A stretch of DNA of 64,000 bases from Methylophilus glucosoxydans (GTDB lineage: Bacteria; Pseudomonadota; Gammaproteobacteria; Burkholderiales; Methylophilaceae), in assembly GCF_042676145.1 (NCBI RefSeq), contig NZ_JBHTJW010000002.1:682001-746000 (forward strand). Direction: 5' to 3'. The notes below the pieces were generated by a model, which searched no databases, was not told the origin of the DNA, and saw only the letters and a program-made list of their open reading frames with translations. Of the stretch, positions 42,233 to 50,804 are shown piece after piece; position 1 is the stretch's first letter, and each line of letters starts with the position of its first letter. The position numbers were made by a program, and so were the translations under genes.

Positions 42233-42677
42233 AATACTTGTTCCTGAATGAATCTAATAAGTAACTCGCGATTCTAGCACAGGCAAGAGAAGAATAAATG
42301 GCGGGGTGTGATTCGAGGATGAAAGGGCGTTATTTGCTGAAATGCGTTTTATGAGCGTTGTCGTTCTGGCAGAGGCCGGAATCTAGACGAGGGTAATATT
42401 AGCTTGGTTATGATTGAAGCATGAGCGTTAGTAAAGGGAGCGACTGTTCGAGTCACGCAGCGGCTCACGCATTTTGTGAGCTGCCAGGTCGAGTTTCGTG
42501 ACCGCTTGTTTTGGCGAGCAACGTAGGGGATAAGCGGAAGCTAGGGTGTTGTGTTCTTTGCCTTCTTTTTGATGGACAAGCATAAGAAAGAGCAGTCGCC
42601 TAAAGGCGAAGTAAATCGATCATCGATTCAGCTTATGCCTCAGTGTTTCATTCACTTCTACAAGCATGGAGTTGTTC
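42233..42677. other. Gene-free 445-bp interval with hairpins between tgt and yajC
   Basis: No gene is supported here. It holds a 9-bp stem with one G-T pair (GCGGCTCAC at 42460-42468, GTGAGCTGC at 42476-42484) and a small hairpin TCGCC-TAAA-GGCGA near 42597. On the plus strand an open frame from about 42554 reads VFFAFFLMDKHKKEQSPKGE and continues into antisense of tgt. Similar short phrases recur, from memory, in intergenic DNA of other Proteobacteria, so it may be a dispersed degenerate element. Confidence 0.4.
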
Positions 42678-43868
42678 TTAACGCTTCTCTGCCCGTTTCC
42701 GGGCAAATTCGGCCTTAAACGCCTCAAAACGGTTCTCTTCAATCGCCGCCCGCATGCCTTGCATCAACACCTGGTAATAATGCAGGTTATGGATGGTGTT
42801 CAAACGTGCCCCTAAAATCTCGCCGATGCGGTGCAAATGATGCAAATAAGCGCGGCTGAAGTGCTGACAGGTATAGCAGTCACACTCATCATCCAGTGGG
42901 CGTGTATCCGTTTTGTAACTGGCGTTCTTGATCTTCACATCGCCGTATTGCGTGAACAGCCAGCCATTACGGGCGTTACGGGTGGGCATCACACAGTCAA
43001 ACATATCAATGCCATAGCTGACGGCATCCACCAGGTCTTCAGGGGTGCCGACGCCCATCAGGTAGCGAGGTTTGTCTTTAGGCATTTGTGGCGCAGTATG
43101 TGCCAGGATGCGTAACATGTCTTCTTTGGGTTCGCCGACCGAGAGGCCGCCAATGGCATAGCCATCGAAGCCAATGGCTTCCAAGCCCTGGCGCGAAATA
43201 TCGCGCAGGTCTTCGTACATGCCACCCTGAATAATGCCGAAAAGTGCGTTGCCATTGCTGGGTGTGTTGTCTGCGCCTAGTTGGGCGATTTGTTCCTGGC
43301 CACCCTGCAGGGTCAGGGTATGCGCGATGGTGTGTGTCTGGTAAACATTAAAAGCATCGCGACTGCGTTGTGCCCAGCGCAGGCTGAGTTCCATCGACTT
43401 GCGCGCCTGATCATGGCTGGCCGGGTAGGGTGTGCACTCGTCAAAAATCATGACGATGTCACTGTTGAGTACACGCTGGATGCGCATGGACTCTTCAGGT
43501 GTCAGAAAGCAGCGGTCGCCGTTGATGGGGGACTGAAACTTGACACCTTCTTCGGTAATTTTGCGCAGTTCGCCCAGGCTCCACACCTGGAAACCGCCTG
43601 AGTCTGTGAGGATAGGCTTTTCCCAACCCATAAACTTGTGCAGACCATCATGCGCTGCAATTACTTCTAGGCCTGGCCGCAACCACAAATGAAAGGTATT
43701 GCCGAGCACAATGTGGGCTTGAATCTCATTGAGCTCCTGTGGAGACATGGCTTTAACCGTGCCGTAGGTGCCCACAGGCATAAAGGCCGGGGTTTGGACT
43801 TCACCATGGGGCAGGCTGACGGTGCCGCGGCGAGCTAGGCCGTCGGTATTGTGTAAGGAAAACTGCAT
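42678..43868 (-). CDS. tgt: tRNA-guanine transglycosylase
   Basis: A 396-residue enzyme that exchanges the wobble guanine of tRNA-Asn, Asp, His and Tyr for preQ1 in queuosine synthesis. The general-base region LTDSGGFQVWSL (about 88-99), nucleophile Asp in GIDMFDCVMPTRNARNG, and the zinc site CDCYTCQ plus a later His are present. It contains HTIAHTLTLQGGQEQIAQLG, a slightly extended insertion around residues 185-210 relative to E. coli Tgt (375 residues). queA is not adjacent in the window. Confidence 0.97.
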   Translation of the reverse strand: MQFSLHNTDGLARRGTVSLPHGEVQTPAFMPVGTYGTVKAMSPQELNEIQAHIVLGNTFHLWLRPGLEVIAAHDGLHKFMGWEKPILTDSGGFQVWSLGELRKITEEGVKFQSPINGDRCFLTPEESMRIQRVLNSDIVMIFDECTPYPASHDQARKSMELSLRWAQRSRDAFNVYQTHTIAHTLTLQGGQEQIAQLGADNTPSNGNALFGIIQGGMYEDLRDISRQGLEAIGFDGYAIGGLSVGEPKEDMLRILAHTAPQMPKDKPRYLMGVGTPEDLVDAVSYGIDMFDCVMPTRNARNGWLFTQYGDVKIKNASYKTDTRPLDDECDCYTCQHFSRAYLHHLHRIGEILGARLNTIHNLHYYQVLMQGMRAAIEENRFEAFKAEFARKRAEKR

Positions 43869-44024
43869 GAACGCGCGATAACTGGCTTAAATAAAGCGCT
43901 ATTTTAGCACAGCCGGGATACTTGCTTCTTGCGGAGAAAACCCGCTTGCATGCAGGGGGCACGCTTGCATTTTTTGTGATTGCCCGCAACAATGCAGGTA
44001 TTCTGCAATTCTGAAAAGTTCCTT

Positions 44025-44813
44025 ATGGTTGAATCACAAAACCGCCAGTCTAGACGCGAACAACACACCAGCCTGCGGCAGCGCGGGATTTACCTGCTAC
44101 CCAACCTGTTTACCTCAGCTTCGCTATTTGGCGGTTTTTACGCGATTGTGCAGGCGATGAACCAGCACTTTGAGCAGTCAGCGATTGCGATTTTTATTGC
44201 CATGGTGATGGATGGCCTGGATGGCCGTGTGGCACGCATGACCAATACCCAAAGTGCGTTTGGCGCTGAATATGACAGCCTGGCGGACATGGTGTCATTC
44301 GGGGTCGCCCCGGCGCTCATCATGTATGTGTGGGCCTTGCAGCCCATGAACAAGCTGGGCTGGATTGCAGCGTTTATTTATGCCGCCTGTGCCGCCTTGC
44401 GCCTGGCCCGCTTCAATACCAAGCTGGATGATCCCTTTCAGGACAAGCGCTACTTTCAGGGCTTGCCTAGCCCGGCCGCAGCAGCCTTGATTGCCGGCTT
44501 TGTCTGGGTGTCTTATGAATACAATATCGATGGCCGCGAGATTTTCTTTGGCGCCTTGCAGGTGAAATGGATTGCCTGGTTTATCACTATTTTTGCCGCA
44601 GGCTCTATGGTCTCTGACCTCAAGTTCTACAGCGGCAAGGATATCAACCTCAGACATTCGGTGCCGTTCGTAGCCATTTTGGCGGTGGTGATGGCCTTTG
44701 TGCTGATTTCATACAGCCCGCCAGAAGTGTTGTTTAGCGTGGTGTTTGTGTATGCCTTGTCTGGCTATTACATGTGGGCACGCGAGCGGCTGCAATCCAA
44801 AAATACTGCCTAG
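44025..44813 (+). CDS. pssA: CDP-diacylglycerol-serine O-phosphatidyltransferase
   Basis: A 262-residue integral membrane enzyme of the CDP-alcohol phosphotransferase class making phosphatidylserine, the precursor of phosphatidylethanolamine. The catalytic motif DG-x2-GR-x8-G-x3-D-x3-D is in DGLDGRVARMTNTQSAFG then AEYDSLAD. About seven hydrophobic helices follow. The ATG at 44025 (MVESQNRQSRRE) is preferred over a TTG at 43980. The order pssA-leuA is usual in Betaproteobacteria. Confidence 0.93.
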   Translation: MVESQNRQSRREQHTSLRQRGIYLLPNLFTSASLFGGFYAIVQAMNQHFEQSAIAIFIAMVMDGLDGRVARMTNTQSAFGAEYDSLADMVSFGVAPALIMYVWALQPMNKLGWIAAFIYAACAALRLARFNTKLDDPFQDKRYFQGLPSPAAAALIAGFVWVSYEYNIDGREIFFGALQVKWIAWFITIFAAGSMVSDLKFYSGKDINLRHSVPFVAILAVVMAFVLISYSPPEVLFSVVFVYALSGYYMWARERLQSKNTA

Positions 44814-44828
44814 TGCAGAGTCTTCTCT

Positions 44829-44860
44829 AAAACGCGCTTGGCTAAGCGCGTTTTTTATTT
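44829..44860 (+). terminator. Rho-independent terminator of pssA
   Basis: Eleven-bp arms (AAAACGCGCTT and AAGCGCGTTTT) with a four-base loop are followed by TTATTT. It lies 15 bp after the pssA stop codon and separates pssA from leuA. Confidence 0.9.
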
Positions 44861-44938
44861 GACGCCTGCGGTGTGGGCGCGGTTATAGTCATTTAAAGGA
44901 CAAGCGGGTAAAATCCGGCTGTCAGATTAGGAATATTC

Positions 44939-46471
44939 ATGGAACAAATTATTATTTTTGATACCACGTTGCGTGACGGAGAACAAAGCCCCGGCGCAGC
45001 GATGACTAAAGAAGAAAAAATCCGCATTGCCCGCCAGTTGGAGAAATTGGGTGTGGATGTGATTGAAGCCGGGTTTGCTGCCGCCAGCCCCGGTGATTTT
45101 GACGCGATTTCCGAGATCGCCAAGGTGATTAAAACCTCTACCGTTTGCTCGCTGGCACGAGCCAGTGAAAACGATGTGCGCCGTGCCGGCGAGGCGATCA
45201 AGCATGCCGTCCGTGGCCGTATCCATACCTTTATTGCCACCAGCAAAATCCATATGGAAAACAAGCTGCGCATGACGGAAGACCAGGTGGTTGAGCGTGC
45301 TGTGCAAGCCGTCAAATGGGCGCGTGAGTATACTGAGGATGTCGAGTTTTCTGCGGAAGATGCGGTACGCTCAGAGATTGATTTTCTGGTGCGCGTGTTT
45401 GAGGCCGTGATTGAAGCGGGCGCCAAAACCATTAACGTCCCGGATACGGTGGGTTACAGCCTGCCTGCGGTGTGGGGCGAGCGCTTTGCCACCTTGATCC
45501 AGCGCGTCAAGGGCGCGGAAAAAGTGGTCTGGTCTACCCATTGCCATAACGACCTCGGCATGGCGGTCGCCAACTCGCTGTCAGCAGTCATGAATGGTGC
45601 ACGTCAGGTCGAGTGTACTATCAACGGCCTGGGCGAACGCGCCGGGAATGCCAGCCTAGAAGAAGTTGTCATGGCAATTAAAACCCGTAGCGATATTTTT
45701 AACCTGAACACGCGCATTGATACCACGCAAATCGTGCCGTCTTCCAAGTTGGTGTCAACCATCACCGGCTATCCTGTGCAGCCGAATAAAGCCATTGTCG
45801 GTGCCAACGCGTTTGCGCATGAATCTGGCATCCACCAGGATGGCGTGCTCAAGCACCGCGAGACCTATGAAATCATGCGCGCCGAAGATGTGGGCTGGGG
45901 TGCCAATAAATTGACGCTGGGCAAACTGTCTGGCCGCAATGCGTTTAGAACCCGGTTGAAAGAGTTGGGCATTGAGCTCGAAAGTGAAGACGCGCTCAAT
46001 GCGGCGTTTGCGCGCTTTAAAGAGCTGGCTGACAAAAAATCGGAAATCTTTGACGAAGACTTGCACGCGCTAGTGAGTGATGAAGTGGTGCAGGAAAGTC
46101 GTGAAATGTTCAAGCTGAGCTACTTGCAAGTGGCCTCGCAAACCGGCGAGATCCCGCACGCGATTTTGACCCTGAGTGTGGATGGTAGCGAGCAGCGTAC
46201 CGAAGCCAATGGTGGTGGTCCGGTTGATGCGACCTTCAAGGCGATTGAAAACGTGGTGCAAAGTGATTCCGAGTTGCTGCTGTATTCCGTCAACAACATC
46301 ACCAGTGGTACCGATGCGCAAGGGGAGGTGACCGTGCGTTTATCCAAGGGTGGGCGCATCGTGAATGGTCAGGGCGCCGATACCGATATTGTCGTCGCCT
46401 CCGCTAAAGCTTATCTGAATGGCCTCAACAAGCTGTATGCAAAAGCAGAAAAATTGAACCCGCAAGTGTAA
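44939..46471 (+). CDS. leuA: 2-isopropylmalate synthase
   Basis: A 510-residue enzyme condensing acetyl-CoA with 2-oxoisovalerate, the first step of leucine synthesis. The metal/substrate motif DTTLRDGEQSPGAAMT (7-22), STHCHNDLGMA (about 198-208) and GINGLGERAGNASLEEV-like TINGLGERAGN are intact. The C-terminal LeuA dimerisation domain (about 390-505), which carries leucine feedback inhibition, is present. No leader peptide rich in Leu codons is apparent in the 78-bp gap upstream. Confidence 0.97.
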   Translation: MEQIIIFDTTLRDGEQSPGAAMTKEEKIRIARQLEKLGVDVIEAGFAAASPGDFDAISEIAKVIKTSTVCSLARASENDVRRAGEAIKHAVRGRIHTFIATSKIHMENKLRMTEDQVVERAVQAVKWAREYTEDVEFSAEDAVRSEIDFLVRVFEAVIEAGAKTINVPDTVGYSLPAVWGERFATLIQRVKGAEKVVWSTHCHNDLGMAVANSLSAVMNGARQVECTINGLGERAGNASLEEVVMAIKTRSDIFNLNTRIDTTQIVPSSKLVSTITGYPVQPNKAIVGANAFAHESGIHQDGVLKHRETYEIMRAEDVGWGANKLTLGKLSGRNAFRTRLKELGIELESEDALNAAFARFKELADKKSEIFDEDLHALVSDEVVQESREMFKLSYLQVASQTGEIPHAILTLSVDGSEQRTEANGGGPVDATFKAIENVVQSDSELLLYSVNNITSGTDAQGEVTVRLSKGGRIVNGQGADTDIVVASAKAYLNGLNKLYAKAEKLNPQV

Positions 46472-46485
46472 GCAGGCTCTGAACC

Positions 46486-46524
46486 AACGCTTGTTGCCTG
46501 CGGGTAACAAGCGTTTTCTTTTTT
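46486..46524 (+). terminator. Rho-independent terminator of leuA
   Basis: Perfect 10-bp arms (AACGCTTGTT and AACAAGCGTT) with a ten-base loop run into TTCTTTTTT, 14 bp after the leuA stop. Confidence 0.85.
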
Positions 46525-46555
46525 CAACCATGACACCCTGGAAAGGCAAGCTGCA

Positions 46556-47449
46556 ATGACGCAAAGAAATCATTGGTTGTTGGTGACCATTGCGCTGGCT
46601 TGTACCTACTTTATCTGGGGCTCAACTTACCTCGCGATTAAGTATGCGATTGAGAGCTTTCCGCCCTTTGTGATGGTGGGGCTGCGTTTTACCATTGCCG
46701 GTAGCCTGGTATATGTCAGTTTGCGCTTGCTCGGGCATGCGCCGCCGACACGCGTGCAGTGGCGTGGAGCGGCCTTGGTTGGCCTGCTGTTGCCTGTGCT
46801 GGGCAATGGGACGGTGTCACATGTGCAACTGCATGTGTCCTCCAGCGTGGCTGCGCTGGCGATTGCGACTGCGCCCATCTGGATGGCGATTTTCTCCAGC
46901 CTGTGGGGGCACAAAATCAGCCGCCGCGAATGGTTGGGCATTGCGATTGGTCTGATTGGGATTTTGTTGCTGAATACCCGCGGCAGCCTGCAAGGCGACT
47001 GGGTCAGTGCCTGCTTGCTGATGTTTGCAGCCGCATGCTGGTCATTGGGATCGGTCTGGGGCAAACATTTGTCTATGCCTTCCGGGCTCATGGGTGCCGC
47101 TAGCCAGATGTTGTGTGGCGGGCTCATTGCGTTTTTATTCAGTATCGCCTTTGGCGAGCATATGCCTGCGCAGGTGTCGCCCCGGGCATGGGTGGCCCTG
47201 GGCTTTATGATCGTGCCTGGGTCTATTATTGCTTTTTCTGCCTACCATTGGTTATTGCATCATGTGCGTCCCCTGGTCGCCAGTAGCAACACCTTTGTCA
47301 ATCCGGTGGTCGCCTTTGTCGTTGGCGTCTGGTTTGCCGACGAACAGATATACCTCATGGAATATATTTCGCTGGCCGTGATTCTGGTCGGCGTCTTTTT
47401 AGTGCTGACGGCAACCAAAGAAGCCGTGCCCGATGAACAGATTGTTTAA
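46556..47449 (+). CDS. DMT-superfamily (EamA) transporter
   Basis: A 297-residue membrane protein with ten predicted helices arranged as two EamA repeats. The first starts CTYFIWGSTYLAIKYAIES and the second CWSLGSVWGKHLSMPSGLMG. It resembles YedA/RhaT-like exporters for amino acids or metabolites; the substrate is not known. AAAGGCA precedes the ATG. It stands between leuA and a HAD phosphatase. Confidence 0.88.
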   Translation: MTQRNHWLLVTIALACTYFIWGSTYLAIKYAIESFPPFVMVGLRFTIAGSLVYVSLRLLGHAPPTRVQWRGAALVGLLLPVLGNGTVSHVQLHVSSSVAALAIATAPIWMAIFSSLWGHKISRREWLGIAIGLIGILLLNTRGSLQGDWVSACLLMFAAACWSLGSVWGKHLSMPSGLMGAASQMLCGGLIAFLFSIAFGEHMPAQVSPRAWVALGFMIVPGSIIAFSAYHWLLHHVRPLVASSNTFVNPVVAFVVGVWFADEQIYLMEYISLAVILVGVFLVLTATKEAVPDEQIV

Positions 47450-47473
47450 TGTTGATTAAAGAAATGAAGCGTG

Positions 47474-48145
47474 ATGAAACAAAACCTGGCCTTATTTGAC
47501 TTGGACAACACCCTGCTGGCAGGGGATAGTGACTATAACTGGAGCGTGTTTTTAATTGGCGAAGGCCTGCTGGATGGCGCGCAGCACAAGGCGCGCAACG
47601 AGCAGTTTTACGAAGACTATAAAAACGGCTGTCTGGATATTTATGCTTTTCTCAAGTTCCAGTTGCAGCCTTTGTCGCAACATCCCAAAGCGTTTCTGGA
47701 TGAGCTGCACAAAAAATATATGACCAACGTTATCCGCCCGATGATGACGCAAAAAGCACAAAACCTGGTCAACCAGCACAAAGCCAACGGTGATTTGTGC
47801 ATGATCATTACCGCGACTAACAGCTTTGTCACCAAGCCAATTGCCACCGCTTATGGCATTGAACACCTGATCGGCACCGACCCTGAGATGGTGGACGGGC
47901 AATATACCGGCGGTGTCAGTGGCACGCCCAGTTTTCAGCAGGGCAAGGTGACCCGTCTGAACGAATGGCTGGCGGCACGTGGCCAATCACTGGCCGATTT
48001 TGAGAAAAGTTATTTTTACAGTGACTCACACAACGATTTGCCACTCATGAAACTGGTGACCAATCCGGTCGCTGTGGATTCGGACCCTACGCTTACCGCC
48101 TACGCGCAAGACCAAGGCTGGCCTATCATCAGTCTGCGAAACTAA
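47474..48145 (+). CDS. HAD-superfamily phosphatase, SerB-like (subfamily IB)
   Basis: A 223-residue HAD-IB hydrolase. Motif I is LFDLDNTLLAGDSDYNWS (nucleophile Asp and acid/base Asp), motif II is IITATNSF, and motif IV is FYSDSHNDLPLM. The helical cap insertion (about 20-95) is that of the SerB-like group. Proteins of this type act on phosphoserine, histidinol phosphate or nucleotides; the substrate cannot be assigned. The start may be ATG 47474 or the adjacent GTG 47471. Confidence 0.88.
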   Translation: MKQNLALFDLDNTLLAGDSDYNWSVFLIGEGLLDGAQHKARNEQFYEDYKNGCLDIYAFLKFQLQPLSQHPKAFLDELHKKYMTNVIRPMMTQKAQNLVNQHKANGDLCMIITATNSFVTKPIATAYGIEHLIGTDPEMVDGQYTGGVSGTPSFQQGKVTRLNEWLAARGQSLADFEKSYFYSDSHNDLPLMKLVTNPVAVDSDPTLTAYAQDQGWPIISLRN

Positions 48146-48178
48146 TAAGAGCCGTGTATGCTGGCAGGCGCTTAATAG

Positions 48179-49003
48179 TTAGCGCCCCAGCACCACGTGT
48201 AACACAAAACGGCTACCTATATACGCCAGCAGCAGCAAGACAAAGCCCACCAGCGTCCAGCGGGTGGCCACTTTGCCCCGCCAGCCATATTTAAAGCGCC
48301 CAAACAGCAGCCAGGCGTAGATCATCCATGAGGCAATCGAAAACACGGTTTTGTGGTTGAACTGCAAGGGTTTGCCGAAAATTTCTTCACTAAACAGCAT
48401 GCCGCTGATCAAGGTAATCGTCAGCAAGACAAAGCCCACGTGCAACACTTTAAACAGCAGCGCATCCAGCACCAGTAACGGTGGAAATCCTTGTAGCGCC
48501 AGCCAGCTGTTTTTTTGATGCAAGGCGCGCTCGGCCATGCGCATCAGGCACGCATGCAGCGCCGCAAAGGTAAACAGGCTGTAAGCCAGTATGGCGATCA
48601 GGATATGCAGGTTAAACAGAGTGAAGCCGTGGGTATCCACATAATAGTCTGTCACCGCAAAGCCTGGCATCAGCACGCAAAGCGCGGCAGGCGGCAAGAC
48701 GAAGGCCTGCAAGCTGTGTAATGAATGTTTTAAATCGGCCACCCAGTAAATCAACACCGTCAGCCATAAAATCGCCGACAGCGCGTAATACACCCCCAAA
48801 TTGACTGAGCCGATAGCAAACATATCCCGATAGAGCAGGCCGCCATGCATGACCAGCCCCAGCGCCACCATCGCGCCGTGCAGTTGAAACGGAAAAGCAT
48901 TTTCGTCGACCGGTTTGCCCTGTTTGGCAATGCGCCAGTAATCGAGCGCCACCGCCATATAGACAAACGCGACAATCAGGTAAGGGAGCAGGTGTTGAGT
49001 CAT
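48179..49003 (-). CDS. CcsA/YpjD-like cytochrome c assembly membrane protein
   Basis: A 274-residue protein with about eight hydrophobic helices of the cytochrome-c-assembly family: LHGAMVALGLVMHGGLLYRD, FNLHILIAILAYSLFTFAAL and FNHKTVFSIASWMIYAWLLFG with conserved His residues. It is shorter than CcsA proper and matches the YpjD-type found divergent from ffh in many Proteobacteria, whose exact role is unclear. The ATG at 49003 (MTQHLLPYLIV) is preferred over 49027. Confidence 0.85.
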   Translation of the reverse strand: MTQHLLPYLIVAFVYMAVALDYWRIAKQGKPVDENAFPFQLHGAMVALGLVMHGGLLYRDMFAIGSVNLGVYYALSAILWLTVLIYWVADLKHSLHSLQAFVLPPAALCVLMPGFAVTDYYVDTHGFTLFNLHILIAILAYSLFTFAALHACLMRMAERALHQKNSWLALQGFPPLLVLDALLFKVLHVGFVLLTITLISGMLFSEEIFGKPLQFNHKTVFSIASWMIYAWLLFGRFKYGWRGKVATRWTLVGFVLLLLAYIGSRFVLHVVLGR

Positions 49004-49150
49004 GCTTGGCATTATGGCAAAACTCATTGCATTCGCCTAGGGTTACTGCCGCGCAAACGCCGGATGCATGCGCTTTATTGCAAGGGTTGCCCCGCCATGA
49101 TGTAAAATCACTTTATTCAATTTTCATGAATGATGAAAGAAAGGCCTTCC

Positions 49151-50512
49151 ATGCTGGAAAACCTGACCGGCCGTTTGCAGGGCGTGATTAAAAACCTGCG
49201 CGGCCAAGCCCGTTTGACTGAAGACAATATTGCCGATGCCATGCGCGAAGTCCGCATGGCCCTGCTGGAGGCCGACGTGGCCCTGCCAGTAGTTAAAGAC
49301 TTTATTGCCCGCGTCAAAGAACGCGCCAATGGCCGCGAAGTGCTGCAAAGCCTGACGCCAGGCCAAGCCGTGATTGAAGTGGTCAACGACGAGCTGACAG
49401 AGCTCATGGGTAAAGCCAACGTCGGCCTTAACCTGGCCGCCGTGCCGCCTGTGGTGATTTTGATGGCAGGTTTGCAGGGGGCAGGTAAAACCACTACCTC
49501 AGGCAAGTTGGCCAAGCTGCTCAAAGAGCAAAAGAAAAAAGTCCTGCTGGCCAGTGCCGACGTCTACCGCCCTGCGGCGATTACCCAGCTGCAAACGCTG
49601 GCCAAACAGCTCGAGATCGACTGCTTTGATTCCAACCCGCAGCAAAAGCCGCTGGACATTGCTGCGCAGGTCATGGATCAAGCCAAAAAGAATTACTACG
49701 ATGTGGTGATTTTTGATACGGCCGGTCGTTTAGCCATTGATGAAGCCATGATGGCCGAAATCAAAGACCTGCATGCCTACCTCAAGCCCACTGAGACCTT
49801 GTTTGTGGTCGACGCCATGCAAGGCCAGGATGCCGTCAACACCGCCAAAGCGTTTGGCGAAACCTTGCCGCTTACCGGCGTCATCGTCACCAAGCTGGAC
49901 GGCGATGCACGCGGCGGTGCTGCGCTCTCGGTGCGTCACGTCACCGGCAAGCCGATCAAGTTTATCGGTGTGAGTGAAAAAGTGGATGGCCTGGAGCCAT
50001 TCCACCCAGACCGCATGGCGGGCCGTATCTTGGGCATGGGCGATGTCTTAAGCCTGATTGAAGAAGCGCATAAAAAGGTCGACATGGCCGAGGCGCAAAA
50101 AGTCGCCGACAAAATCAAGTCTGGCGCCAAGTTTGACCTCGAAGACTTTAAAGCGCAAATGCTGCAAATGCGCAAAATGGGCGGCATGGCGTCACTCATG
50201 GACAAAATGCCCAGCCAGATTTCCGGCATGGCGCAAAAGATCAACACCGACGACGTGGATAAATCCATGCGCCGCATCGAAGGCATCATTAATAGCATGA
50301 CGGCAGAAGAGCGCCGAAAACCCGAGCTGATTAAAGCCACACGCAAAAAACGGATCGCCGCCGGGAGCGGTGTGCAAGTGCAAGACGTCAATCGCCTACT
50401 CAATCAATTTGAAGAAACGCAAAAGATGATGAAGATGTTCAGCAAAGGTGGCATGGCCAAGCTGATGCGGGGCATGGGCGGCATGATGGGCGGAAAATTC
50501 CCCGGAATGTAA
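49151..50512 (+). CDS. ffh: Signal recognition particle GTPase Ffh
   Basis: A 453-residue SRP54 protein that binds signal sequences and 4.5S RNA for cotranslational targeting. N-domain, then GTPase domain with GLQGAGKTTTSGKLAK (G1), DTAGRL (G3) and TKLDGDARGGAAL (G4). A Met-rich M domain (about 300-440) ends in MKMFSKGGMAKLMRGMGGMM. The start is ATG 49151, with AAAGG 7 bp upstream. Confidence 0.98.
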   Translation: MLENLTGRLQGVIKNLRGQARLTEDNIADAMREVRMALLEADVALPVVKDFIARVKERANGREVLQSLTPGQAVIEVVNDELTELMGKANVGLNLAAVPPVVILMAGLQGAGKTTTSGKLAKLLKEQKKKVLLASADVYRPAAITQLQTLAKQLEIDCFDSNPQQKPLDIAAQVMDQAKKNYYDVVIFDTAGRLAIDEAMMAEIKDLHAYLKPTETLFVVDAMQGQDAVNTAKAFGETLPLTGVIVTKLDGDARGGAALSVRHVTGKPIKFIGVSEKVDGLEPFHPDRMAGRILGMGDVLSLIEEAHKKVDMAEAQKVADKIKSGAKFDLEDFKAQMLQMRKMGGMASLMDKMPSQISGMAQKINTDDVDKSMRRIEGIINSMTAEERRKPELIKATRKKRIAAGSGVQVQDVNRLLNQFEETQKMMKMFSKGGMAKLMRGMGGMMGGKFPGM

Positions 50513-50572
50513 AGCAAAAAATCGGGATGAATAAAAAAATAAACTTTTTATACAAAAAAAGCCAAAACAGCA

Positions 50573-50601
50573 TTGACCAAATTTAATTCATCCCCCATAA
50601 T
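50573..50601 (+). promoter_or_regulatory. Sigma-70 promoter of tRNA-Lys
   Basis: TTGACC and CATAAT are separated by exactly 17 bp, about 50 bp upstream of the tRNA. The predicted start near 50608 gives a short 5' leader. Confidence 0.6.
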
Positions 50602-50651
50602 CGCGTTCTTTCAAATTTGACGCAAAACAAAGCGGCAGACAAGAAACAGAT

Positions 50652-50727
50652 GGGGTGTTAGCTCAGCTGGTAGAGCAGCGGACTTTTAATCCGTTTGTCG
50701 TGGGTTCGATCCCCGCACACCCTACCA
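50652..50727 (+). tRNA. tRNA-Lys (anticodon TTT)
   Basis: A 76-nt cloverleaf with an encoded CCA end. The acceptor stem GGGGTGT pairs with ACACCCT (G1-U72 wobble). The D arm is GCTCAGCTGGTAGAGC, the anticodon loop is CTTTTAA with TTT at 50685-50687, and the T arm contains GGTTCGATCC. It closes the conserved block; AT-richer accessory genes begin directly behind it. Confidence 0.97.
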
Positions 50728-50738
50728 AAATATAAAAG

Positions 50739-50770
50739 ACGGCTCGCAGAAATGTGAGCCGTTTTTCTTT
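50739..50770 (+). terminator. Rho-independent terminator of tRNA-Lys
   Basis: A ten-bp stem (ACGGCTCGCA with TGTGAGCCGT, one G-T pair) capped by a GAAA tetraloop and followed by TTTTCTTTTC, 12 bp after the tRNA. Confidence 0.9.
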
Positions 50771-50804
50771 TCTCAATGCCGAACGGGACTCAGAGTTTCA
50801 GATT

